A stretch of 64,000 bases of DNA from Streptomyces typhae. Lineage in GTDB: Bacteria > Actinomycetota > Actinomycetes > Streptomycetales > Streptomycetaceae. A program made the position numbers and the translations under genes. Positions 43,639 through 52,387 of this stretch are shown one piece after another; the first letter of the stretch is position 1; each line of letters opens with the position of its first letter. The stretch is from contig NZ_WPNZ01000012.1 in the NCBI RefSeq assembly GCF_009755605.1, positions 1-64,000 of the forward strand, written 5' to 3'. The notes under the pieces were generated by a model, which saw only the letters and a program-made list of their open reading frames with translations, was not told the DNA's origin and made no database searches.

Positions 43639-44940
43639 ATGAGTACGACTCCACCGCCCTCCGCCGTCGACCTGGACGACAAGGCGGGCACGGACCGACC
43701 CCCGGACGACGACGGCGCGTTCGGCTGGCTGCGGGCGCTCGGGCCGCGCGGCCGCCGGGCCTTCGCCGGTGCCTTCGGCGGGTACGCGCTCGACTCCTAC
43801 GACTACTTCACGCTGCCGCTCAGCATGGTCGCGCTGTCCGCCTACTTCGGCCTGAACAGCGGCCAGACCGGCCTCTTCACGACCGTCACGCTGGTGGTCT
43901 CGGCGGTGGGCGGCGCCGTCGCCGGCGTCGTGGCGGACCGGATCGGCCGGGTCAAGGCCCTGATGATCACCGTGATCACGTACGCGGTGTTCACCGTCGC
44001 CTGCGGCTTCGCACCCAACTACGAGACGCTGCTCGTCTTCCGCGCCCTTCAGGGTCTCGGTTTCGGCGGCGAGTGGGCGGTCGGCGCGATCCTGGTAGCC
44101 GAGTACGCGACCGCCAAGAACCGCGGCCGCACCCTCGGGGCGATCCAGAGCTCCTGGGCCGTGGGCTGGGGTCTCGCGGTGATCGTCTACACCCTGGTGT
44201 TCCAGTTCATGGACGACGACATCGCCTGGCGCGTGATGTTCTTCACCGGGGCACTGCCCGCGCTGCTCGTCGTCTACGTACGCCGCAACGTGCACGACGC
44301 CCCGGAGGCCGCCGCCGAGCGGGAACGCAGCACGGAGAAGGGCTCGTTCACGGCCATCTTCAAGCCGGACCTGCTGCGCACGACGCTCTTCGCCGTACTC
44401 CTGTCGACCGGCGTCCAGGGCGGCTACTACACGCTTGCCACCTGGGTGCCCACGTACCTCAAGGAGGACCGCGGGCTGACCGTCGTCGGCACCGGCGGCT
44501 ACCTCACCTTGTTGATCTCCGGCGCCTTCCTCGGCTATCTGACGGGCGGCTACCTGACGGACAAACTGGGGCGGAAGCGCAACATCACGCTGTTCGCGTT
44601 CCTGTCCGGGGCCTGCATCGCCGCGTACACCAACATCCCGGACGGGGCCAACGGCCTTCTCCTGGTGCTCGGTTTCCCGCTGGGTTTCTGCATGTCGGCG
44701 ATCTTCAGCGGTTTCGGTTCCTTCCTGAGCGAGCTGTACCCGGCGGCCGTGCGCGGCACCGGGCAGGGCTTCACGTACAACACCGGCCGCGCCGTGGGCG
44801 CCGTCTTCCCCACGACCGTCGGCTTCCTCGCGGACAGCTGGGGTGTGGGCGGCGCCCTGATCTTCGGCGCGTTCGGCTACGCACTGGCCGTGGTCGCCCT
44901 CCTCGGGCTGCCCGAGACGCGCGGGAGGGAACTGCTGTGA
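43639..44940 (+). CDS. MFS transporter of the 5-oxoproline operon
   Basis: This 433-residue major facilitator protein has 12 predicted membrane segments. The loop motif ADRIGRVKAL between helices 2 and 3 and GFGGEWAVGAILVAEY resemble the metabolite:H+ symporter branch (aromatic acid or sialate-type carriers). As first gene of an operon with ycsI and pxpABC it likely imports 5-oxoproline or a related acid. The ATG at 43639 follows GAGGTG; a GTG six bases earlier is in frame but lies inside that site. It overlaps the next gene by 4 bases. Confidence 0.88.
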   Translation: MSTTPPPSAVDLDDKAGTDRPPDDDGAFGWLRALGPRGRRAFAGAFGGYALDSYDYFTLPLSMVALSAYFGLNSGQTGLFTTVTLVVSAVGGAVAGVVADRIGRVKALMITVITYAVFTVACGFAPNYETLLVFRALQGLGFGGEWAVGAILVAEYATAKNRGRTLGAIQSSWAVGWGLAVIVYTLVFQFMDDDIAWRVMFFTGALPALLVVYVRRNVHDAPEAAAERERSTEKGSFTAIFKPDLLRTTLFAVLLSTGVQGGYYTLATWVPTYLKEDRGLTVVGTGGYLTLLISGAFLGYLTGGYLTDKLGRKRNITLFAFLSGACIAAYTNIPDGANGLLLVLGFPLGFCMSAIFSGFGSFLSELYPAAVRGTGQGFTYNTGRAVGAVFPTTVGFLADSWGVGGALIFGAFGYALAVVALLGLPETRGRELL

Positions 44941-45764
44941 GCGCCGAGAACGGGCACCCGGAAAGCAATGGGCGCGCCCATGACGCCAGGGCCGCGCTGG
45001 GTCCGCAGGAGGCGCGCGCCGTCTTCCGCGGGGGCCACAGCGGCCCGACGACCGGCTGGGCACCGGGGCACACCCAGGCGAACCTGGTGTCCGTCCCCGC
45101 AGACTGGGCGTACGACATGCTCCTGTTCTGCCAGCGCAACCCGAAGCCGTGCCCCGTCCTCGACGTCACCGACGCGGGCTCCTGGACGACGCCGCTGGCC
45201 CCGGACGCCGATCTGCGCACGGATCTGCCGCGCTACCGCGTGTGGGCGGACGGTGATCTCGTCGACGAGCCGACCGACGTCCTCGCGCACTGGCGCGAGG
45301 ACCTGGTGTCGTTCCTCATCGGCTGCAGCTTCACCTTCGAGTGGGCCCTTTCGGCGGCCGGGGTGCCGCTGCGCCACGTCGACCAGGGCCGCAACGTCGC
45401 CATGTACGTCACCGACCGCCAGTGCCGGGAGGCGGGGCGCCTGCGCGGGCCCATGGTGGTGTCCATGCGCCCGGTACCGCCCCGCGACCTGGCCGCGGCG
45501 ATCCGGGAGACCTCGCTGCTGCCCGCGGTGCACGGCGCCCCGGTCCACTGCGGCGACCCGGGAGGCCTCGGCATCGCCGATCTGAGCGAGCCGGACTTCG
45601 GTGACCCGGTGATCGCCGAGCCCGACGACATCCCGGTGTTCTGGGCGTGCGGGGTGACCCCGCAGGCCGCTGTCATGGCGTCCCGGCCCCCGTTCGCGAT
45701 CACGCACGCGCCGGGCCAGATGTTCGTCACCGACGCCCGTGACGAGCAGTACCGCGTCGCCTGA
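44937..45764 (+). CDS. YcsI-family (DUF1445) putative hydro-lyase
   Basis: The 275-residue protein is of the YcsI/UPF0317 family. The blocks GHTQANLVSVP, FLIGCSFTFEWAL, VPLRHVDQGRNVAMY and the C-terminal FAITHAPGQMFVTD are typical. Its enzymatic role is not settled; a UPF0317 domain also occurs in vertebrate D-glutamate cyclase, which forms 5-oxo-D-proline, so a step next to 5-oxoproline is plausible. It is coupled to the MFS gene by GTGA. Its last codons are duplicated in the downstream repeat at 45741-45895. Confidence 0.85.
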   Translation: MSAENGHPESNGRAHDARAALGPQEARAVFRGGHSGPTTGWAPGHTQANLVSVPADWAYDMLLFCQRNPKPCPVLDVTDAGSWTTPLAPDADLRTDLPRYRVWADGDLVDEPTDVLAHWREDLVSFLIGCSFTFEWALSAAGVPLRHVDQGRNVAMYVTDRQCREAGRLRGPMVVSMRPVPPRDLAAAIRETSLLPAVHGAPVHCGDPGGLGIADLSEPDFGDPVIAEPDDIPVFWACGVTPQAAVMASRPPFAITHAPGQMFVTDARDEQYRVA

Positions 45765-45895
45765 AACGGGCCGAGAAGCACCGCGTCGCCTGAAACGGGC
45801 GCCGAGCAGCACCGCGTCGCCCGAACCGGCGACAAGCAACACCACGTCGCCCGAACCGGCGACAAGCAGCACCACGTCGCCCGAACCGGCGGCGG
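45741..45895. repeat. five tandem 30-bp repeats derived from the ycsI tail
   Basis: Units of 29-31 bp with the core ACCRCGTCGCC, then TGAAACGG or CGAACCGG, recur five times. The first copy is the end of ycsI itself (codons DEQYRVA and stop); the others fill the gap to pxpA. The later copies carry coordinated substitutions (CCACGTCGCCCGAACCGG), so they were amplified stepwise. Confidence 0.8.
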
Positions 45896-45924
45896 AGAAC
45901 CCGATCCACAGGAGCGATGCGTTC

Positions 45925-46689
45925 ATGACCTGGGCCTCGATCGACCTCAACGCCGACCTGGGCGAGGGCTTCGGGCGCTGGCGGCTCACCGACGACGAGG
46001 AGTTGCTCTCCGTCGTCACCAGCGCCAATGTGGCCTGCGGCTTCCACGCCGGCGACGCGGCCACGATGCGGCGGGTGTGCGCGCGGGCCGCGGAGCGCGG
46101 GGTGCGGATCGGCGCCCAGGTGTCGTACCGCGACCTGGCGGGCTTCGGCCGCCGCGCGATGGACGTGCCGGCCGCCGAACTCGCCGCCGAAGTGGCCTAC
46201 CAGATCGGTGCCCTGGAGGTGTTCGCGCGGGCGGCCGGCGCGGCGGTGGCGTACGTGAAGCCGCACGGCGCGCTCTACAACCGCGTGGTCCACGACGAGG
46301 AGCAGGCGGGCGCCGTCGTCGAGGGGGTGCTGCTCGCCGACGCGGGGCTGCCCGTGCTCGGGCTGCCCGGGTCGCGGTTCCTGGAGGCCGCGGCGGAGGC
46401 CGGACTCCCGGTGGTGACGGAGGCGTTCGCGGACCGGGCGTACACCGACGAGGGCACGCTGGTGCCGCGCGGCACCGACGGGGCCGTGGTCACGGCGGCG
46501 GACACGGTCGTAGAACGATCCATCGAGATCGCCGGTTCCGGCACGGTCGTCGCGCACAGCGGGCGGACCATCGCCGTCCGGGCCCGCTCGCTGTGCCTGC
46601 ACGGCGACACCCCGGGCGCGGTGGGACTCGCCCGCCGGGTCCGGTCGCGCCTGGAGGCGGCGGGCGTGCGGGTGGAGGCCTTCGCGTGA
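45925..46689 (+). CDS. pxpA: 5-oxoprolinase subunit A (LamB/YcsF family)
   Basis: The 254-residue LamB/YcsF protein starts with the family signature IDLNADLGEGFGRW and contains ANVACGFHAGD, VKPHGALYN and CLHGDTPGAV. PxpA, with PxpB and PxpC, hydrolyses 5-oxo-L-proline to glutamate with ATP. The ATG at 45925 follows CAGGAG. It overlaps pxpB by 4 bases. Confidence 0.95.
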   Translation: MTWASIDLNADLGEGFGRWRLTDDEELLSVVTSANVACGFHAGDAATMRRVCARAAERGVRIGAQVSYRDLAGFGRRAMDVPAAELAAEVAYQIGALEVFARAAGAAVAYVKPHGALYNRVVHDEEQAGAVVEGVLLADAGLPVLGLPGSRFLEAAAEAGLPVVTEAFADRAYTDEGTLVPRGTDGAVVTAADTVVERSIEIAGSGTVVAHSGRTIAVRARSLCLHGDTPGAVGLARRVRSRLEAAGVRVEAFA

Positions 46690-47309
46690 GGGTCCTGCCC
46701 ATGGGCGAGCGGGCGCTGCTCGTCGAGGTGGCCGACGGCACCGCAGCGGCGGCCCTGCACGCCGAGCTGCTGCGGCGCCGCGCGGCGGGGAGCCTCCAGG
46801 CGCGCGAGATCGTGCCCGCGGCGCGCACGGTGCTCCTCGACGGTCTCCCCGGCCCCGACGAGGTGCGCAGGCTCGCCACCCGCCTGCCGTCCTGGGAGAT
46901 TCCGCCGCTGACCGCGCGCGCGGAGGACGTCCTGGAACTCCCGGTGCGCTACGACGGTCCTGATCTGGCCGATGTGGCGGCGCTGTGGGGCGTGCCCGTG
47001 CCGGAGGTGGCCCGGATCCACTCGGCGGCCGAATTCCGCGTCGCCTTCTGCGGGTTCGCGCCGGGCTTCGGCTATCTGACCGGCCTCGGGGGCGTGCCGG
47101 AGGTGCCGCGCCGGGCGACTCCCCGGACGGCGGTACCGGCGGGGTCCGTCGGCCTCGCCGGGCCCTACACCGGCGTGTATCCGCGCGCCTCGCCCGGCGG
47201 GTGGCAGCTCATCGGCACCACGCGGACCGTGCTGTGGGACCACGCGCGCGTACCGGCCGCGCTGCTCGCGCCGGGCACACGGGTCCGCTTCGTCCCGGAG
47301 GCCCGATGA
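46686..47309 (+). CDS. pxpB: 5-oxoprolinase subunit B (KipI / AHS1 family)
   Basis: The 207-residue AHS1 domain protein corresponds to PxpB/KipI. The family motif FCGFAPGFGYLTGL, followed by VPAGSVGLAGPYTGVYP and GGWQLIGTT, is intact. It forms the ATP-dependent 5-oxoprolinase with PxpA and PxpC. It is coupled by 4-base overlaps to both neighbours. The Bacillus homologue was first known as an inhibitor of kinase KinA. Confidence 0.95.
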   Translation: MRVLPMGERALLVEVADGTAAAALHAELLRRRAAGSLQAREIVPAARTVLLDGLPGPDEVRRLATRLPSWEIPPLTARAEDVLELPVRYDGPDLADVAALWGVPVPEVARIHSAAEFRVAFCGFAPGFGYLTGLGGVPEVPRRATPRTAVPAGSVGLAGPYTGVYPRASPGGWQLIGTTRTVLWDHARVPAALLAPGTRVRFVPEAR

Positions 47310-48184
47310 CCGACCGGGCCTTCGCGGTCGTACGGGCCGGTGCGCTGACCACTGTGCAGGACGGAGGGCGTCCGGGACACGCCCACCTCGGGGTGCCCCG
47401 CTCGGGCGCCCTCGACCGGCCCGCCGCCGCACTCGTGAACCGCCTCGTAGGCAATCCGTCCGGTGCCGCTGTCCTGGAGACCACCCTCAACGGCTGTGCG
47501 CTGCGCCCCCGTTGCGCGGTGACCGTCGCCGTGGGCGGGGCGCCCAGCGCGGTCACCGTGGACGGGCGCGCGGTGGCCTGGGGCACGCCGGTGCGGGTGC
47601 CCGCGGGCGCGCTCCTGGAGGTGGGACCCGCCCTCTACGGAGTACGCGGTTACGTCGCCCTGAGCGGTGGGGTGGCCGTCGAACCGGTCCTCGGCAGCCG
47701 CGCCACGGATCTGCTCTCCGGGCTCGGCCCGCCGCCGCTCACGGACGGCGCCGTCCTGCCCCTGGGCCTCGCGCCCCTCGCCCACGCGCGCGTGGACACC
47801 GTTCCGCAGCCCGGTCCCCCGCGCGAGCTGATCCTCCGTACGACGCCCGGACCGCGCGCCGACTGGTTCACCACCGCGGCGCTGCGCACGCTCGTCACGC
47901 GCCCGTACCGTGTGTCGTCCGCCAGCAACCGCATCGGCCTGCGCACGCAGGGGCCTTCCCTGGAGCGCGCGACGGCCGGTGAACTGCCGAGCGAGGGCAT
48001 GGTCCTCGGCGCCGTCCAGGTCCCCCCGGACGGCAGCCCCGTGGTCTTCCTCGCCGACCACCCGACCACGGGCGGCTACCCGGTGGTGGGCGTCGTCAGG
48101 GAACAGGACCTCACGGCCGCGGCTCAGGCGGTGCCGGGGACTGTGGTGCGGTTCGTCGGGGTGGGGGGCTGGCCCGGGGCGTGA
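47306..48184 (+). CDS. pxpC: 5-oxoprolinase subunit C (KipA / AHS2 family)
   Basis: The 292-residue AHS2 domain protein carries TTVQDGGRPGHAHLGVPRSGALD at its N-terminus, GVRGYVALSGG in the middle and SNRIGLRTQGPSL and DHPTTGGYPVVG late, all family landmarks. It is the third subunit of the prokaryotic 5-oxoprolinase. It is last in the operon; the next gene is convergent, 41 bases away. Confidence 0.95.
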   Translation: MTDRAFAVVRAGALTTVQDGGRPGHAHLGVPRSGALDRPAAALVNRLVGNPSGAAVLETTLNGCALRPRCAVTVAVGGAPSAVTVDGRAVAWGTPVRVPAGALLEVGPALYGVRGYVALSGGVAVEPVLGSRATDLLSGLGPPPLTDGAVLPLGLAPLAHARVDTVPQPGPPRELILRTTPGPRADWFTTAALRTLVTRPYRVSSASNRIGLRTQGPSLERATAGELPSEGMVLGAVQVPPDGSPVVFLADHPTTGGYPVVGVVREQDLTAAAQAVPGTVVRFVGVGGWPGA

Positions 48185-48225
48185 CCGGGCGGGAAAGACG
48201 CGTGCGGCCTTCGTGCCGCGCCCTC

Positions 48226-49089
48226 CTACGCCGCTTCCGGCTGTGCCTGCGGCCCGGACGTGACGAGCCCGGCGAGGGCCGCCGCGGCGGCGTGGTCGGC
48301 GCGCACGTCCAGTCCCGCTCCCGTGCCGCGCACCGTGTGCCGCACCTCTTCCGCGGCGAGGCCGAGCAGTTGCGGCAGCAGGTCGGTGCAGCGCCGGGCG
48401 ACCCAGCCCGTACCCGCCGTGGCCAGCCACAGGAGACTCGCCGCACGGGAAGGCGGCGGCAGTTCGGACTCTGTCCCGGGCGGCGCGCCGAGAGCCAGGC
48501 CCTCGGCGGCCAGCAGGGCGTGGAAGCGTGCGGCGAACATCCGGTGGCCGCGCTCCCCGGGGTGCAGCCGGTCCGCGCTCCACAGGGTGCGGTCGGCGAC
48601 CCACGCGGCGTCCGCGGCGTGCAGGTGGAGGGCGCCGTGACGCTCGGACAGGGCGTGCACGACCGCGTTGACGGCCCGCTGCCGCCGGGCCAGCGGCCGG
48701 CCGAGCGCGGCGGGCAGCCCCAGCATCGCCCCCGGATCGGGCACGCACGCGGTGAGCAGCACGGCGCCGCCCGCCGTCACGGCGGCGTACACCTCGTCCA
48801 GGCGGGTGGCGACGGTCCGGATGTCGAACGTGCAGCGCAGGGTGTCGTTGACGCCGACTACGACGGACACGAGGTCGGGCGCCAGGGTCAGGGCCCGCGG
48901 TGTCTGACGGTCGCGCACGTCGCAGGTCTGCGCCCCGCTGACGGCGAGGTTGTGGAAGTCGACGGCGTGCCCTGGTGCCCCGAGGCCCGCCGCGAGCAGG
49001 GCGGCCCAGCCGCGCCAGGCGCCGTCCACGGGGTCCCCCACGCCCTCCGTGAGGGAGTCGCCGAGCGCCACGTACGTCACCGGCGTCAT
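48226..49089 (-). CDS. SGNH/GDSL hydrolase
   Basis: The 287-residue SGNH esterase-like protein has block I GDSLTEG at residues 9-15, the block III GVND (Asn) near 77 and the block V DRLHPGERGH (Asp and His) near 180. About 80 extra residues follow the catalytic fold. There is no signal peptide. It is coupled by a 4-base overlap to the glycosyltransferase gene, so it may remove acyl groups from the glycolipid or glycan they make. Confidence 0.85.
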   Translation of the reverse strand: MTPVTYVALGDSLTEGVGDPVDGAWRGWAALLAAGLGAPGHAVDFHNLAVSGAQTCDVRDRQTPRALTLAPDLVSVVVGVNDTLRCTFDIRTVATRLDEVYAAVTAGGAVLLTACVPDPGAMLGLPAALGRPLARRQRAVNAVVHALSERHGALHLHAADAAWVADRTLWSADRLHPGERGHRMFAARFHALLAAEGLALGAPPGTESELPPPSRAASLLWLATAGTGWVARRCTDLLPQLLGLAAEEVRHTVRGTGAGLDVRADHAAAAALAGLVTSGPQAQPEAA

Positions 49090-50939
49090 CCGGCGCCGCC
49101 TCCGTCCGGTGCCCCGCCGGTCCCCGCGGCGATCCGCGCCCGGCGGCCCCGTCCGACGGCCACCGCGGCACCACCGTGCCCGACGGCCTCCGCGGAGGCG
49201 ACTACGCCCGGCTCACGCGGCTCACCTAGCTCACCCAGCTCACCCAGATCCCCCGGCACACTCACCTCATCCGGCTTATCCGGCTCTTCCAGTTCCCTCA
49301 GCTCGCCCAGCCCGCCCGCCGCCGCCACGGCGACGCCATCGGGGAACGGGAGGGCCGCCGCAGGGAGTGAGGGGAGCGCACCGTCGGATCGGGGTGCTAC
49401 CAGCGCAGTCGCTGCCGCAGCCGCAGCCGCTGCCGCTGCCCCCTCCTGAGCCATAGCCACATCCGGAGTCACTCTCGTACCGAGCACAACAGCGACAGCG
49501 TCAGTACCAGCAGCGCCGACCGCATCCGCGCTCACGCCCGCACTCGGACCGGCACCGACACCGGCACCGGTTCCAGCACCAGCACCAGCACCAGCACCAC
49601 CCGCTACCTCATGCGCAGCCAAGAACGCCCCCACGGCCACATCCCAGCCGAAGCACTCCGCACGCGCGCGTGCCGTCGCCCGCCGGACGCGTTCCGGGCG
49701 TTCGAGGACCGCCCGCACCGCGTGGGCGAAGGTGGGCGCGGTGTCGGCGGCCGCCGCGCCCGCGCCGCCCACGATCTCCGGCAGCGCGGAGGACGCGCTG
49801 GCGACCACCGGCGTCCCGCACGCGAGGGCTTCGAGCGCGGCGAGTCCGAAGGTCTCGCAGGGGCCCGGTGCGAGGCACACGTCCGCCGTGGCCTGGAGGG
49901 CACCGAGCGCGGCGCGGTCGGACACATGGCCGAGGAACGTCACGGGCAGGCGCCGCTCCCGCGCCCGTTGTTCGAGCCGGGCCCGCAGCGGCCCGTCGCC
50001 CGCGACGACGAGCACCGCGGGCACCCCGCGCCCGCGCAGCGTCTCCAGCGTGTCGAGCGCCGTGCCGGGCCGCTTCTCCACGGAGAGCCGTGAACACAGC
50101 AGGAGCAGCACGTCGTCCACGCGCGCGTGGCGCTCGCGTGTCCGCCGGTCCCACAGGCCCGGGTGCCGGTCGGCCAGGTCCACGCCCAGAGGGGCGCGTA
50201 CGACGTTGCCCGCGCCGATGCGTACGAACTCGCGCTCCGCCCACGCCGTCGTGCAGACCACGCGCGCGTAGGCGTGTGCCGAGCGGGAGTTGAGGGCGTC
50301 GGCGGCACGGCGGGCCAGACCTGGCGGCAGCCCCCAGGTGCGCATGACCGCGTCCGCCGCCTCGTGGGACACCATCACGGCCGGGACCCGGGCGCGGCGC
50401 GCCCACTCGCCGGTCCAGCGCAGGGTGGTGCGGTCGGACACTTCGAGCCGGTCGGGGGCGAGCCGTTCCAGGAGCCGCGTGACCCGGCGCCGGTCGGCGA
50501 GGACACGGTAGCCGCCCGTACCGGGGAGCACGGGTCCGGGCAGGGTGATGACGCGTCCCTGCTCGGTGTCGGCTACACCGGCCCTCTCCCCGGGGACGAC
50601 TAGCACCGGCTCGTGCCCGGCGGCCAGATAACCGCGCCCCAGCTCCCGCAGCGCGGTACGCAGCCCTCCCGAGGAGGGCGTGACGAAGTTGGCGAGGCGG
50701 ACGATCCGCAGGGGCCCCGTGTTGCGCATGGGCCGCACGGGCCATGCGGGCCAAGCGGACCGCGCGGGCCCTCCCGCCCCGGCCACCGCAGCCACCCCGG
50801 TCACCCCGATCGCCTCGGTCGCTCCGGACGCCCCGGCTACCCCGCTCGCCCCGGCCACCGCAGCCACCCCGATCGCCCCGACCACCCCCGCCACCCCGAC
50901 CGCCGCATCCGACCGCCCCGTGCCGAGCCCCCCGCTCAT
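49086..50939 (-). CDS. GT4-type glycosyltransferase with long low-complexity ends
   Basis: This group 1 glycosyltransferase resembles the actinobacterial mannosyltransferases that act on phosphatidylinositol-type or glucuronate lipids. The catalytic core spans residues about 75-440 and holds NFVTPSSGGLRTALREL, SRLSVEKRPGTALDTL and the E-x7-E type motif GPCETFGLAALEALACGTP. The first 70 residues are Gly/Ala/Val repeats. The last 175 are Gly/Ala/Glu repeats (GAGAGAGTGAGVG, GELGELGEPREPG), making 617 residues instead of about 380. It overlaps both neighbours by 4 bases. A start at Met72 would remove the odd N-terminus, but coupling favours 50939. Confidence 0.82.
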   Translation of the reverse strand: MSGGLGTGRSDAAVGVAGVVGAIGVAAVAGASGVAGASGATEAIGVTGVAAVAGAGGPARSAWPAWPVRPMRNTGPLRIVRLANFVTPSSGGLRTALRELGRGYLAAGHEPVLVVPGERAGVADTEQGRVITLPGPVLPGTGGYRVLADRRRVTRLLERLAPDRLEVSDRTTLRWTGEWARRARVPAVMVSHEAADAVMRTWGLPPGLARRAADALNSRSAHAYARVVCTTAWAEREFVRIGAGNVVRAPLGVDLADRHPGLWDRRTRERHARVDDVLLLLCSRLSVEKRPGTALDTLETLRGRGVPAVLVVAGDGPLRARLEQRARERRLPVTFLGHVSDRAALGALQATADVCLAPGPCETFGLAALEALACGTPVVASASSALPEIVGGAGAAAADTAPTFAHAVRAVLERPERVRRATARARAECFGWDVAVGAFLAAHEVAGGAGAGAGAGTGAGVGAGPSAGVSADAVGAAGTDAVAVVLGTRVTPDVAMAQEGAAAAAAAAAATALVAPRSDGALPSLPAAALPFPDGVAVAAAGGLGELRELEEPDKPDEVSVPGDLGELGELGEPREPGVVASAEAVGHGGAAVAVGRGRRARIAAGTGGAPDGGGAG

Positions 50940-52060
50940 GCCGCCACCGCCGTCCTCTCCGCAAGCACGTCTTCGTAGTGCCCGATCAGTTGGTCCCCCA
51001 CGGCGTCCCAGGTCCGCGCCTGAACGGCGGCCCGGCCCGCGACGCCGTACGCGGCCCGCAGGCCGGGGTCGGCGGCCATGGACCAGACGGCGTCACGTAC
51101 GGCGGCGGCGTCGCCGGGTGCCACGAGGCTGCCGGTCCGGCCGGGGACCACGAGGTCGAGGGGGCCGCCGACGGCGGGCGCGACCACGGGCACACCGCTG
51201 GCCATGGCTTCCTGCACGGTCTGGCAGAAGGTCTCCAGGGGCCCGGTGTGCACGAAGACGTCCAGCGAGGCGAAGATGCGGGCGAGTTCGTCGCCGGTGC
51301 GGCGCCCGAGCAGCGTCGCATGCGGCAGTGTCGTACGCAGGGCGCCCGCGCTCGGACCGTCCCCGACGACCACGACACGGACGCCGTCGAGGCCGCACAC
51401 CCCGGCCAGGAGCTCGATGTGCTTCTCGGGGGCGAGCCGGCCGACGTAGCCGACGATCAGTTCGCCGTCGGGGGCGAGTGCGCGCCGCAGCGCGGGGTCC
51501 CGGGCGTCGGGCCGGAAGCGGTCGGTGTCCACGCCACGCGGCCACAGCCGCACCCGGGGCACACCGTGCGAGACCAGGTCGGTGAGGGCGGCGGTGGAGG
51601 GCGCGAGGGTGCGGTCGGCGGCAGCGTGCACCGCGCGGATGCGCCGCCACGCGGCGGCCTCGCCCATGCCCATGTAGGTACGCGCGTAGCCGCCGAGGTC
51701 GGTCTGGTAGACGGCGACGGTGGGGATGTCCTTGCGCGCCGCGGCGGCCATCCCGCGTACGCCGAGGACGAACGGGCTCGCCAGATGGACGAGGTCGGCC
51801 CGGTGCGCGCTCAGTGCCGAGGCCAGCCGGCGGCTCGGCAGTGCGACCCTGACCTGCGGGTATCCGGGGAGGGGCAGGGAGGGGACGCGCACGACCGGGC
51901 ACGGGGAGAGGAGGTCCGCGTCGGTTGCGGCGGCGGTGGCCGGGGCGACGACGAGGGGTTCGTGACCGCGGGCGACGAGCTGTCGCGCGGTCTGCAGGGC
52001 GCAGTGCGACACGCCGTTGATGTCCGGCGGGAAGGATTCGGTGACGATGACGACACGCAT
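50936..52060 (-). CDS. GT4-type glycosyltransferase (GDP-mannose-dependent type)
   Basis: This 374-residue GT-B enzyme has the N-terminal VIVTESFPPDINGVSH and the C-terminal GYVGRLAPEKHIELL and LETFCQTVQEAMASGVPVV, close in pattern to the GDP-mannose:alpha-mannosyltransferases PimB and MgtA. It probably transfers mannose or another hexose to a membrane lipid. It is first gene of the three-gene minus-strand operon with the second glycosyltransferase and the SGNH hydrolase, all overlapping by 4 bases. Confidence 0.88.
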   Translation of the reverse strand: MRVVIVTESFPPDINGVSHCALQTARQLVARGHEPLVVAPATAAATDADLLSPCPVVRVPSLPLPGYPQVRVALPSRRLASALSAHRADLVHLASPFVLGVRGMAAAARKDIPTVAVYQTDLGGYARTYMGMGEAAAWRRIRAVHAAADRTLAPSTAALTDLVSHGVPRVRLWPRGVDTDRFRPDARDPALRRALAPDGELIVGYVGRLAPEKHIELLAGVCGLDGVRVVVVGDGPSAGALRTTLPHATLLGRRTGDELARIFASLDVFVHTGPLETFCQTVQEAMASGVPVVAPAVGGPLDLVVPGRTGSLVAPGDAAAVRDAVWSMAADPGLRAAYGVAGRAAVQARTWDAVGDQLIGHYEDVLAERTAVAA

Positions 52061-52387
52061 ACGGGTGTTGTCGTCAGACGGGGCGTGCCCACGTCAACGT
52101 GGATCTTTCCGGCTGAGGAACGTCCCATGAGCGTTCCGCTCCGCAAGGCCGGACCAGTGCCGCGGGGATGGCCCCCGCCCGCGGGGTCGGACCACCGCCA
52201 CAAGGCCGGAGCATCGCGGCGGACCGGACCGACGCCCCGAGGCCGCACCACCACACCAACGACCAGGAGCCAGGGCCGCGCCACCACACCAACGCCGGAC
52301 CGACACCCCCCGGGGGCGGGCCGGAAGTCGCCCCGGCCCGCCCCCGCAGCAACGGACACGCGTAACCCGCTCAGCGGACCGACGTGC
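52061..52387. other. intergenic region upstream of the glycosyltransferase operon
   Basis: The gap holds the promoter of the leftward glycosyltransferase operon and the end of the HEAT-repeat gene. CCACGTCAACGTGG (52089-52102) is a palindrome with only the central two bases as spacer; its minus-strand half supplies a TTGACG -35-like hexamer. A 16-base repeat (CGCCACCACACCAACG and near copy) occurs around 52245-52295. No gene is evident. Confidence 0.55.
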
